In this document: positions 1 through 6,265 of the stretch, piece by piece
Position numbering within the stretch: the stretch's first letter is position 1
Layout: every line of letters starts with the position of its first letter
Position numbers and translations under genes: made by a program
Origin: Candidatus Thalassarchaeaceae archaeon
Lineage (GTDB): Archaea; Thermoplasmatota; Poseidoniia; Poseidoniales; Thalassarchaeaceae
Length of the DNA stretch: 8,814 nt
Assembly (NCBI GenBank): GCA_029250425.1
Contig: JAQXFF010000298.1
Coordinates: 1-8,814, forward strand
Direction of reading: 5' to 3'
The notes under the pieces: model-generated
What the model was told of the DNA's origin: nothing
Databases searched by the model: none
Seen by the model: the letters and a program-made list of their open reading frames with translations, nothing else

Positions 1-871
1 ACACCAATAATCCCAATACCAATCCCAATTGACTGGCAACGGTTGGATAACCACTGTCGAAAGCTTTGGCAAATAGTGCAGGGGCGAGGCATAGTGCCAA
101 CAGGGTGGTTCCCGCTGCACCCCAACGATCAGCAGCACCGGCTACACCCCAGATGATTGCAAGCAGCGTGAGTTGCCCCAACAGGTGAACACAATCACCA
201 GGGGACATCCCCGTCGCTTGCTCTAGAAATGCTGCCAATGCGGGAAATCCTGGTGGATACGTCCATCTTCCAACATTTGGTTCGGGTAGCATCAGTGAAC
301 CAGTCTCAGCCAAACGATGCGAAAGTGTTGCGAAACCCAACCAATCAACCCCCATTGGGCGATTCAGTATTAGCAATGGTGAAAGACAAACAACAGCCGA
401 AATACCAAGCGCCCAGGGTAACCAAATAGGCCTCCCCGTCTCGATAAGTGCAGCATGTTTTCTCTCGGCAACAACATCCTCTTCGAGTTCCACCGTCCCC
501 GTTTCTGCTTCAGCCGCCGCTTCAATTTCTTCAAGTCGTTCCCATGCTGACAAACGACGAACACGTACACTTTCTCTTTGCCATCCAAGTGTTGCTGAAA
601 GAACGTTGACAATCAAAATGGTTAGTACGAGAAATCCAACTGAGTGCACGCCACGAAGCACGACCAACCACCCTGCCAATCCGTACAAAATTAACAGGCT
701 GGCTGCGGGCACTAGCATAACTTGTCGAAGGCGATCAGCACCGGGGTCTAGGATCCGAATTAAGGCAAGTCCTGGAATCAATCCGAGGCCGATGAGAAAT
801 CCACCTCCTAGAAAGATGCTTAACAGACCAGCCTCCAATGTATCGCCTCCTAAGGAGGCGACGCTAGCCAT
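1..871 (-). CDS. Polytopic membrane protein, GT-C glycosyltransferase-like (3' end outside window)
   Basis: The reading frame is open from the ATG at 871-869 to the left edge (290 residues, no stop), so the C-terminus is missing. Predicted membrane segments lie near residues 15-40, 53-72, 77-96, 149-169, 226-246, 250-268 and 275-290. Residues 98-145 form a charged, Glu/Ala-rich, probably helical cytosolic segment. After TM4 comes an extracytoplasmic loop with GVDWLGF (D176) and YPPGFP (205-210). An acidic residue soon after a membrane helix, followed by a Tyr-Pro-Pro motif, is typical of GT-C enzymes that use polyprenyl-phosphate sugars, but the segment order here has extra N-terminal helices. 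Function is therefore inference; an unrelated permease is possible. No Shine-Dalgarno precedes 871. A TTG at 838-836 has a well-spaced AGGAGG and is an alternative start that still retains TM1. The gene is divergent from the M23 gene. Confidence 0.7.
   Translation of the reverse strand, partial: MASVASLGGDTLEAGLLSIFLGGGFLIGLGLIPGLALIRILDPGADRLRQVMLVPAASLLILYGLAGWLVVLRGVHSVGFLVLTILIVNVLSATLGWQRESVRVRRLSAWERLEEIEAAAEAETGTVELEEDVVAERKHAALIETGRPIWLPWALGISAVVCLSPLLILNRPMGVDWLGFATLSHRLAETGSLMLPEPNVGRWTYPPGFPALAAFLEQATGMSPGDCVHLLGQLTLLAIIWGVAGAADRWGAAGTTLLALCLAPALFAKAFDSGYPTVASQLGLVLGLLV
843..861. repeat. Perfect inverted repeat containing a Shine-Dalgarno sequence
   Basis: The arms CGCCTCC and GGAGGCG are separated by TAA, and an outer T-A pair (843/861) makes an 8-bp stem. 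It covers about codons 4-10 of the membrane protein gene. Read on the minus strand, the right-hand arm carries GGAGG seven bases before a TTG codon (838-836), and the left-hand arm is its exact complement. As RNA it could hide that ribosome-binding sequence. The palindrome is seen directly; any role is inference. Confidence 0.5.
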
Positions 872-929
872 CTACACTTGAAGCCGGTGCTTCCGAAGAT
901 GTGTTGAAGGGGCGTTTGTTCGACAGTAC
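872..929. promoter_or_regulatory. Divergent intergenic spacer A
   Basis: This 58-bp gap must hold the start signals of both the minus-strand membrane protein and the plus-strand M23 gene. No convincing TATA box or Shine-Dalgarno is visible. It contains ACACTTG (874-880), a small hairpin GAAGC-CGGT-GCTTC (880-893), CGAAGA (894-899) and GTAC immediately before the plus-strand ATG. The first, third and last motifs recur in the spacer at 6207-6265 with nearly the same spacing. Leaderless or very short-leader transcripts on both sides are likely from the lack of room. Confidence 0.45.
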
Positions 930-1517
930 ATGGGCGACATTGATTTTGGCAAAGTGAATTGGCATGTGACGGTTGATTTACCAGATGAATATGAAGTTAG
1001 AGATTTCACTAAAGGGGATGATTCACCCTCAACATTCGAATATGACATTGGTCGATACAACGAAGTCCGACCAGGGATGTACAACACTGAATTATTCACT
1101 GAAAATAGGTGTGTGCATGTTGGTCTAGATATTGGTGGCCCAATTGGTACACCCGTGAAATCCGTCGCCGATGGCGTCGTCGCATTTTCAGGATACAATC
1201 CCGCAGATGGAGATTATGGTCACACAGTCATCATCCACCATTCGATTCAAGGTCAAAATCTGTGGGTTTTGTATGGACATTTGGATGCTGCTTCCACGAA
1301 AAATTGTACGCCAGGAAAGGCAGTATCTGGGGGCGAAATCATAGCGTGGTTTGGAGCAGAAGATGAGAATGGTGGCTGGCCTCCACATTTGCATTTCCAG
1401 TTGTCGTATCGGGAGCCAACAACCCATGATTTACCTGGTGTTGTGACTTTACTGGAACGAGAACAAGCGTTGCTTGATTTCCCAGATCCTAGATTGGTCC
1501 TTGGGCCACTTTACTGA
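930..1517 (+). CDS. M23 (LytM-like) family metallopeptidase, standalone, apparently cytosolic
   Basis: A 195-residue protein with the full M23 zinc signature: HVGLD (H63, D67), YGHLD (H117) and PHLHF (H153, H155). In this family the first His, the Asp and the last His bind zinc, while the other two histidines assist catalysis. Surrounding blocks (GTPVKSVADG, DYGHTVIIHH, NGGWPPHLHF, DPRLVLGPLY) are characteristic of the fold. There is no signal peptide or membrane segment, unusual for M23 enzymes, most of which act on bacterial murein outside the cell. From memory, closely similar domains occur in large bacterial proteins fused to an aminoglycoside-phosphotransferase-like domain and a class III aminotransferase, which argues for a non-murein substrate. 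The start is firm: the frame closes at a TGA at 879-881 and no other ATG intervenes. The stop overlaps the convergent isomerase stop by 7 nt. Substrate unknown. Confidence 0.88.
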   Translation: MGDIDFGKVNWHVTVDLPDEYEVRDFTKGDDSPSTFEYDIGRYNEVRPGMYNTELFTENRCVHVGLDIGGPIGTPVKSVADGVVAFSGYNPADGDYGHTVIIHHSIQGQNLWVLYGHLDAASTKNCTPGKAVSGGEIIAWFGAEDENGGWPPHLHFQLSYREPTTHDLPGVVTLLEREQALLDFPDPRLVLGPLY

Positions 1518-2557
1518 GAAAGGTGATTCTTGAGACCTACAATTGGACCGATTGCAGTGGGATCCTTTCCACGAAGAAGTGCAACCGCACACGACAACCA
1601 ATCCATCAGTATGACAGCATAGAGTAATGCTTCGAGATGTGAATCCCCTTCGCACAACAAACCCCATGTTGGTTCAATCGTGATGTTTTCCAAAAACCAA
1701 TCCAGTCGTATTTCGTTTCTCTCATGTGCTCCATCCCATGAAAATAAGAGCAGGCTTTGATTATCGGAGGCATTTTCTTCACCCCAAGCAACAATCTCAT
1801 TGTGATTCATTTCGGGGATGACATGGGAGCGAGCAAAGACGCCCCCATTTTCATTCAATTGACAAACAGCTCTGTATGCTGTAGGTGCTAGAGATTGTGT
1901 GGCCAAAATGCTGATTTCACGATTAAGAATCGATTCAGCCATCTCTGCGATAACATCATCGTCACCATCTTGAGTGAAATCACAGGCATCTACTGCCTCC
2001 TTTAGACGCTCCAACATCGCATCTAAATCATCAGGCGGACTCATGATGCCCAATCGCCAAGTGAGGGCTATTTGGGCTCCAAAGATATGACCAAATGCAG
2101 ATCTTGGTGGTTGCCCATCTGGCAATTGAATCCAAGTTTGGTTTGAATTTTGCAGAAGTGTTTGCAAAGCACCACCCGAAGAGAAGCCAACCACTGTACA
2201 CCCAAGTCCAATCGCTGCTTCAACCGCATCTAATGTTTCCTCAGTATTCCCCGAATATGATGTTGCGAGGATCAACCAATTCTCAGAAACCCAGGCGGGT
2301 AAATCGTAACCACGATGGGCGACGAAAGGGAGGCAACCATTGCCATCAGATAGGCAAGAAAGAAAGTCGCCTCCAGAGGCGGAGCCACCCATTCCGAGGC
2401 AAACAACACCGGTAAATGCAGCATTTTCCACTGCTGATAAATCCCAAGAATCAGCCTCTTTCCACACACGTCCTAAATCGGTTGGAAAGTTGCGAATATG
2501 TCCGAGCATATCGCTGGCATCGAGACCGTTTGCCAATTCACTCAGTGTCATCATCAT
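1511..2557 (-). CDS. pgi: Bifunctional phosphoglucose/phosphomannose isomerase (SIS domain)
   Basis: This 348-residue cytosolic enzyme should interconvert glucose-6-phosphate or mannose-6-phosphate with fructose-6-phosphate, feeding glycolysis/gluconeogenesis and mannose-based glycan precursors. The first SIS domain shows GMGGSASGGD (55-64), the phosphate-binding SYSGNTEET (100-108) and PPRSAF (150-155). The C-terminal half has QLNEN (E236), EMNHNE (H252) and K331. Spacing of E236, H252 and K331 matches the catalytic Glu, His and Lys I recall for the Pyrobaculum PGI/PMI, so the active site appears complete. It is last in the minus-strand string and its ATG overlaps the nmd3 stop (ATGA). Three ATG codons in a row (2557, 2554, 2551) leave the start open; the third has the best Shine-Dalgarno spacing, which would shorten the protein by two residues. 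Distinguishing glucose from mannose preference is not possible from sequence. Confidence 0.9.
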   Translation of the reverse strand: MMMTLSELANGLDASDMLGHIRNFPTDLGRVWKEADSWDLSAVENAAFTGVVCLGMGGSASGGDFLSCLSDGNGCLPFVAHRGYDLPAWVSENWLILATSYSGNTEETLDAVEAAIGLGCTVVGFSSGGALQTLLQNSNQTWIQLPDGQPPRSAFGHIFGAQIALTWRLGIMSPPDDLDAMLERLKEAVDACDFTQDGDDDVIAEMAESILNREISILATQSLAPTAYRAVCQLNENGGVFARSHVIPEMNHNEIVAWGEENASDNQSLLLFSWDGAHERNEIRLDWFLENITIEPTWGLLCEGDSHLEALLYAVILMDWLSCAVALLRGKDPTAIGPIVGLKNHLSQ

Positions 2558-3633
2558 CCCTCCCGAGCCACATGCCCTTCATCGGGATTTCGTACCCTTG
2601 GTAGTGCAACCCACTCATCTGTAATCCAACCCAACCGTAACCGAGGTTGCTTTCCATCATCATCGTATGGTAACCGAACAGTCTGCATTTGGAAGTCACG
2701 TGGGTCCATAAATTCGGCAGCAGATGCATCCCGATTGAGTAAATCCACTTCGATTTGTTCAACAAAGCGTGACATGACGATTGCTTTTTCTAAATCTCTC
2801 CAAGAAGCGCCGGTTTTTTCACGTCGATCTTGCGCCAATAGGATGGGTCCATCTTTTTGCCAAGCACTGACCATCCAAAGGCGATTTCTCCATCGTAGTA
2901 CATCGCCCAAGTCGTATCCCGGACGCCGATACAAAACCGTAAGTCGTGTTACTTCCATTCCATCCTTTTGGCCGACGACAGAATGGGTTTCCTTGGTTTG
3001 ACCACCCCAACGTTGGATCATGTGCCTAGCCCAATTTCTTGCCAATGATTTACTCCCCATGGTTACATCCCAACCGCCGACAACAGCTCCTTCTTTTGTG
3101 ATGAAGAACATCGGGTCAGGTTCCATAGAGGCGAGCAGGGTATCCAAAGAACCTCGTAATTCCTCAATTTCAGAATCCTCTAACTTACGACCAGCACTGC
3201 GAATTTGCACAATTGCTTCGTAATAATTCCCATCTTTGCGAGTACAAGTTTTGCAAATCATGTTCGATGTGCGTACGATGACTTCGTGCTGATCATTGAA
3301 ATGAAAAGCATCAATTTGCCCATCAACTTGAACATGGATTCTCACGTTTCGATCATCAATGGTTTCCGCATGTGTTGCGATTCCTACAGCGTTCGCCCTT
3401 TCGTGAACTCGAAGCGAATCATCTAAGCGACGTTGAAGCAAGTCTTCTTGCTCAAGGTATCCCCAACGTGCATTTTCAAAATTCATTCCACACTTGGGAC
3501 ATCGATATGCTTGACTGGTTTCATCGCATTCAGAAAGTGTATTTCGATCACGGAAACAGGTTTCGCACAATCGGTCACCTGAATGTGGTGGTCCGGCCCC
3601 ACAGGCAACGCAGAACGCTTCACCTCGAGACAT
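2554..3633 (-). CDS. nmd3: Archaeal NMD3 homologue, large ribosomal subunit maturation/export-type factor
   Basis: A 359-residue protein whose N-terminal third carries four CxxC knuckles: C8/C11, C23/C26, C45/C48 and C127/C130. This order and spacing parallel eukaryotic NMD3. The last knuckle is followed by GNYYEAIVQIR (136-146), the most recognisable NMD3 signature. In eukaryotes NMD3 binds the 60S interface and serves as export adaptor. Archaea have no nucleus, so the shared role is presumably late assembly or quality control of the large subunit; this is inference. The remainder (150-359) matches the expected eL22-like/eIF5A-like body only by position. The C-terminus lacks the long acidic export-signal tail of eukaryotic homologues. 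It starts 17 nt after the stop of the four-helix gene and ends in a 4-nt overlap with pgi, so it is probably mid-operon. It is the strongest evidence for an archaeal source. Confidence 0.92.
   Translation of the reverse strand: MSRGEAFCVACGAGPPHSGDRLCETCFRDRNTLSECDETSQAYRCPKCGMNFENARWGYLEQEDLLQRRLDDSLRVHERANAVGIATHAETIDDRNVRIHVQVDGQIDAFHFNDQHEVIVRTSNMICKTCTRKDGNYYEAIVQIRSAGRKLEDSEIEELRGSLDTLLASMEPDPMFFITKEGAVVGGWDVTMGSKSLARNWARHMIQRWGGQTKETHSVVGQKDGMEVTRLTVLYRRPGYDLGDVLRWRNRLWMVSAWQKDGPILLAQDRREKTGASWRDLEKAIVMSRFVEQIEVDLLNRDASAAEFMDPRDFQMQTVRLPYDDDGKQPRLRLGWITDEWVALPRVRNPDEGHVAREG
2559..2563 (-). promoter_or_regulatory. Shine-Dalgarno of the isomerase gene
   Basis: On the minus strand GGAGG lies 1, 4 and 7 bases before the three tandem ATG codons. 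The 7-base spacing is the conventional one and favours the ATG at 2551-2549 as the real start. The motif sits within the last codons of nmd3, so translation of the two genes is probably coupled. Confidence 0.55.
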
Positions 3634-3650
3634 TCATACCACTCATTGTT

Positions 3651-4043
3651 TCATGCTCCAAACCATTTGAAGTGATTTGCGCCGATTGAACCTGCCAAGA
3701 AAATAAGAATGAATGCTGCAGCAAGAATTTCCTTTGCATGTTCTGGTTTCTTCTTTAGAACTGCCAAGCCACCACCAAGCAAAATCCAAATTCCGAGTTT
3801 GAAATGAACCCATCCTTGACTGAAAGGGCTGTCGTCATACAGGTTTGCCAACATACCAAAACCCCCGATGATAATTGCCATTTGCCCAATTCCGTGCGAG
3901 ATCATTCCCAATTTGTGGAAGCGGTTTTCGCCGGTATCTTTCTCGTTCATTGCCCACATGCCAAGGCCACCGTAGGCCATTGTGATAGCGAACGCTCCGG
4001 CCAAATGTAGGAGTTTGTATGTGTCATAGTCGAGCATTGCCAT
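3651..4043 (-). CDS. Four-helix membrane protein, SirB2-like, possible haem/redox partner
   Basis: A 130-residue protein with four predicted membrane helices (about 9-29, 44-67, 78-97, 104-121) and a charged connector KKKPEH between helices 3 and 4. The opening YKLLHLAGAF, an FHKLGMISHG segment at helix 2 and GWVHFKLGIWILLGGG at helix 3 resemble the SirB2/CopD-like small membrane protein group, judged by pattern only. Histidines H13, H50 and H80 lie in or at the ends of helices, with H43, H102 and H124 outside or at edges, so haem coordination is conceivable. It follows ccmD on the same strand after a 44-nt gap that includes a hairpin, and precedes nmd3 by 17 nt. The context suggests a link to cytochrome biogenesis, but no catalytic motif is visible. 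No Shine-Dalgarno precedes the ATG. An in-frame second ATG (MAM-LDYD) is possible. Confidence 0.72.
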   Translation of the reverse strand: MAMLDYDTYKLLHLAGAFAITMAYGGLGMWAMNEKDTGENRFHKLGMISHGIGQMAIIIGGFGMLANLYDDSPFSQGWVHFKLGIWILLGGGLAVLKKKPEHAKEILAAAFILIFLAGSIGANHFKWFGA

Positions 4044-4050
4044 GGTGCTA

Positions 4051-4080
4051 CGGCGGAGTCGTTTAGATTTGAAGCCGCCG
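4051..4080. repeat. GC-rich inverted repeat between ccmD and the four-helix gene
   Basis: CGGCGG (4051-4056) and CCGCCG (4075-4080) are exact complements around an 18-nt AT-rich loop. It fills most of the gap between the ccmD stop and the ATG of the next gene. No T-run follows on the minus strand, so it does not look like a classical terminator; an RNA structure affecting processing or translation is as likely. Its inner loop (GTTTAGATTT) could also contain a weak promoter. Confidence 0.35.
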
Positions 4081-4082
4081 GC

Positions 4083-4238
4083 TTATTCATCCGAATCCGT
4101 AGGATTCGACAACGACTCTTCTACAGCCTCAATTCTGGCTTGGACATCTTTGAGGCGATCCAACAATTGCCAAGTGAACCAACCAATCAATCCAATCATA
4201 GCTGCGTATGCAGCAGCCAAATACGCGACATCACTCAT
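4083..4238 (-). CDS. ccmD: CcmD-like small haem-exporter subunit
   Basis: A 51-residue protein with one membrane helix (about 4-24, rich in Ala/Leu/Ile) followed by a charged helical tail (DRLKDVQARIEAVEES). That is the usual size and layout of CcmD, the small protein that holds CcmC in contact with the CcmAB transporter and helps release haem-loaded CcmE. The ATG at 4238-4236 follows the ccmC stop by a single base, so coupling is near certain. A longer in-frame version starting at 4328 would overlap ccmC by 89 nt and adds a non-CcmD-like extension, so it is not chosen. CcmD proteins have little sequence conservation, so the identification rests mainly on position, size and topology. Confidence 0.78.
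   Translation of the reverse strand: MSDVAYLAAAYAAMIGLIGWFTWQLLDRLKDVQARIEAVEESLSNPTDSDE
4092..4108. repeat. Perfect 7-bp inverted repeat with 3-nt loop at the end of ccmD
   Basis: CGAATCC and GGATTCG surround GTA. It lies inside the last codons of ccmD (N-P-T-D-S-D), a poorly constrained acidic tail, and directly precedes the GC-rich inverted repeat at 4051-4080 in the direction of transcription. Together they could slow or process the transcript between the ccm genes and the downstream genes. Role inferred only. Confidence 0.35.
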
Positions 4239-4239
4239 C

Positions 4240-4920
4240 TCAATCCATCCGTTGTTGTAACTCTGCGAGGCGCTGCTCACATTTCTGCACTTCCCAACTG
4301 ACCATTGTCTGCCCGATAAGCAGAACAATCATGCCCAAAAATGCCAGTAGCCAGATTTGCAAGATTACAGAATCGACACCACTCCCTTCACCACCACCGA
4401 TAACGGGTCCAGGATGTCGTTCTTGCCACCAACGAGTGGCCATGTAAGTGATGGGTACAAGGAGAAAACCGAACAATCCGATTCCTGAAAACACATCTCT
4501 GAATTCGGGTGTGTCTGGTTGACTACGTCGAGATAAAACCAGGAAGAGGGCCATCGCAGAAAGGACGCCATATGTGTTCAATCGTGCATCCGTCCAGTCC
4601 CAAGGTACGCCCCATTCAGCAGCACCCCAAATAGGTCCTGATGTAACGACACATAGTCCGAAAAGGAGACTTAATTCAGCAGCCACTCCAGCCAACGTCC
4701 AACCCCATTCCGAGCGTTTCCAAAACCAAGCAAAACTGCCAATGAATAGCATACTGAATGCAATAAAAGATGTCCATGCAGCGGGGACGTGCCAGAAAAT
4801 AATGCGATAAGAATCACCTTCAAAACCTTGGGCATTTGGGGCGACCACGAATCCGAGAACCATGGCTAAACCGGCAGTTGCGAGACCCAGGAGCATCAGC
4901 CAGATCCCTCGCATGCCCAT
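4240..4920 (-). CDS. ccmC: CcmC, haem-handling membrane protein of system I cytochrome c maturation
   Basis: With the start at 4920 this is 226 residues, close to the family norm. Six membrane segments are visible (about 5-27, 48-67, 74-98, 115-130, 143-163, 184-206). The diagnostic tryptophan-rich motif spans 98-114 (WGAAEWGVPWDWTDARL). The two axial haem histidines correspond to H44 in RIIFWHVPAAW and H169 in RWWQERHPG. CcmC presents haem to the chaperone CcmE on the outer membrane face. The open frame extends upstream to 5058, but that part lies inside the ccmA-ccmB gene and looks unlike CcmC. An ATG at 4941 overlaps the previous stop (TGATG), yet GGAGG at 4934-4930 sits nine bases before the ATG at 4920, so that start is preferred. 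A cytosolic charged tail (210-226) follows TM6. Confidence 0.9.
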   Translation of the reverse strand: MGMRGIWLMLLGLATAGLAMVLGFVVAPNAQGFEGDSYRIIFWHVPAAWTSFIAFSMLFIGSFAWFWKRSEWGWTLAGVAAELSLLFGLCVVTSGPIWGAAEWGVPWDWTDARLNTYGVLSAMALFLVLSRRSQPDTPEFRDVFSGIGLFGFLLVPITYMATRWWQERHPGPVIGGGEGSGVDSVILQIWLLAFLGMIVLLIGQTMVSWEVQKCEQRLAELQQRMD

Positions 4921-4929
4921 TGTTCTCAA

Positions 4930-4934
4930 CCTCC
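4930..4934 (-). promoter_or_regulatory. Shine-Dalgarno of ccmC
   Basis: GGAGG on the minus strand lies nine bases before the ATG at 4920-4918 and just after the stop of the ccmA-ccmB gene. It decides between the candidate starts at 4941, 4920 and 4914. Confidence 0.55.
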
Positions 4935-4940
4935 ATTTCA

Positions 4941-6206
4941 TCAATTTGACGCTGTGCGCGGGTGCAGAATAGGAAGTCCAAACCAGATGATGAGAGGGAT
5001 GCCAGTTGCCACGATTAGGGGTAGCCACGAATCTGTACACATTGATGCATCCGAGCAAGCAGAAACCGAGTCATTGGCGATGAGTAGGGGCCAGATGAGA
5101 ACCAGCAATAGAAGTGGAGCATATTGGCTGCCTGTTCGTGGCATTTTCATTGCCAACTCATGGATTGCGCCACTGGCCAGATAAATACCAATGAATGGTA
5201 AACCAGCGACCATCCAAATTGAGGAGACCTCACCGATTCCAAACATCGAGGCTGTAAGCAAAGGTGAGACCAAGATCAATAAAATTGACAATGGGTCAAC
5301 TGTGAATACCCTTCCACCCATCGCCATCCACCAATCTCCTGAGCGTCCTTCTTTGGCATGATGCAATGAAGAAAGACAAGGGATGGATGCTAGGAATGTA
5401 GGAACCAAGATGAGTGATCCGATTTCGTTTCCGAGTAGGGCAAATAGAACCAGTATCGATGCAATCAATGGTACACCTCGGGAAAGAAGAGGCCATTTTG
5501 TTCGCCGATCTAAGGATGATGACCAACGTGCCAGAGACAGTTTGGATTCAGTGGTTGTGAATTGTGGAATTTCTGCTGTGTTATGCGTGGGTTTGGCCTC
5601 CGTCGATTGCCCATTTATTTCCAGTAATGTTGTTGCACATCCATGCAAGCGTGCGTCGTGTGTTGCAATCAGGAATGCATGTCCACGTGCACGCAATGAT
5701 ACAATATTGGTTAGGAGGGTGGTGACGGACTCATCGTCTAATCCCTCTGATGGTTCATCGAGTAGGCAGATTCGTGGTTGATCGCCATAAGCTGGCATCA
5801 AACCTTGTAGAACAGCCAGTCGGCGATACAATCCTCCCGAAAGTTGACCGATTCGATCGTGGCTCCGATGTTCTAGATTCCAATGTTGTAGCAATTCTTT
5901 GGGTTTACTGACACCAGATGCCATGGCTGCATACTCTAGACGCTCACTGACCAATTCATCCCCATTTATGCCCCCTGATTGAAGGGTGATTCCAAAGGGG
6001 CGTTGGATTGAGACTTTACCTGATTGTACAGGGATTATTCCTGCGATGGATTCAATCAAAGTTGACTTACCTGAACCATTTTCACCAGTCAAAATAATGC
6101 AATTGCCAGATTCAATTTTCATATTGAAATTTTCAAGGACAGTTCGGGTGCCTCGACGCACCGTTAACGCCTCGACATGAAGTAGGGCCACATATCTTCG
6201 AATCAT
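4941..6206 (-). CDS. Fused CcmA-CcmB-like ABC transporter (ATPase + membrane domain)
   Basis: A 421-residue protein. Residues 9-200 are an ABC ATPase: Walker A GENGSGKST (41-49), Q-loop Q76, signature LSGGLYRR (122-129), Walker B ICLLDEP with catalytic E151, D-loop region SEGLD (153-157) and H-loop H183. Motifs are complete. A linker (200-240) leads to a membrane domain with about six helices (244-259, 262-280, 305-322, 329-349, 362-378, 393-412), the number expected for CcmB. Since ccmC and ccmD follow, the best reading is CcmA and CcmB in one chain, powering release of haem-loaded CcmE. I do not see strong CcmB-specific motifs, so the second half is assigned by topology and neighbourhood. 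It is the first gene of the minus-strand string and divergent from the rhomboid gene. No Shine-Dalgarno precedes the ATG at 6206; a GTG six codons in is possible. Confidence 0.85.
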   Translation of the reverse strand: MIRRYVALLHVEALTVRRGTRTVLENFNMKIESGNCIILTGENGSGKSTLIESIAGIIPVQSGKVSIQRPFGITLQSGGINGDELVSERLEYAAMASGVSKPKELLQHWNLEHRSHDRIGQLSGGLYRRLAVLQGLMPAYGDQPRICLLDEPSEGLDDESVTTLLTNIVSLRARGHAFLIATHDARLHGCATTLLEINGQSTEAKPTHNTAEIPQFTTTESKLSLARWSSSLDRRTKWPLLSRGVPLIASILVLFALLGNEIGSLILVPTFLASIPCLSSLHHAKEGRSGDWWMAMGGRVFTVDPLSILLILVSPLLTASMFGIGEVSSIWMVAGLPFIGIYLASGAIHELAMKMPRTGSQYAPLLLLVLIWPLLIANDSVSACSDASMCTDSWLPLIVATGIPLIIWFGLPILHPRTASN

Positions 6207-6265
6207 ACACTTGGCTTGAGGCCTGCGGCGAAGAGGTCAAGCATCTGAACCAACTGAGTCTGTAC
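6207..6265. promoter_or_regulatory. Divergent intergenic spacer B
   Basis: This 59-bp gap carries the start signals of the ccm string (minus) and the rhomboid gene (plus). No canonical TATA box is visible. It has ACACTTG (6207-6213) touching the minus-strand ATG, CGAAGA (6229-6234), and GTAC directly before the plus-strand ATG. The same three motifs, in the same order, occur in the spacer at 872-929. On the minus strand TCTTCG ends exactly 22 bases before the ATG in both spacers, the distance at which a leaderless archaeal promoter would have its TATA element. Confidence 0.45.

Noticed and set aside
229..612. Short open frames on both strands at 229-429 (+) and 370-612 (-)
   Set aside because: They lie within the long open frame of the minus-strand membrane protein, have no recognisable motifs and are out-of-frame shadows.
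2371..2392. GCCTC/GAGGC inverted repeat
   Set aside because: It encodes the conserved GGSASGGD glycine-rich motif of the isomerase, so protein coding explains it.
2498..3001. 167-codon plus-strand open frame opposite nmd3
   Set aside because: Composition is Ser/Arg/Pro-rich with no domain, and the opposite strand encodes the strongly supported NMD3.
4239..4328. N-terminal extension of ccmD to an ATG at 4328
   Set aside because: It would overlap ccmC deeply and adds a stretch unlike any CcmD; the ATG one base after the ccmC stop is the natural start.
4921..5058. N-terminal extension of ccmC to 5058 or 4941
   Set aside because: The extension is read from inside the ccmA-ccmB frame; the ATG at 4920 has a Shine-Dalgarno and starts just before TM1.
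5383..5781. 132-codon plus-strand open frame opposite the ATPase gene
   Set aside because: It mirrors conserved ABC ATPase codons on the minus strand; no motif or start signal of its own.
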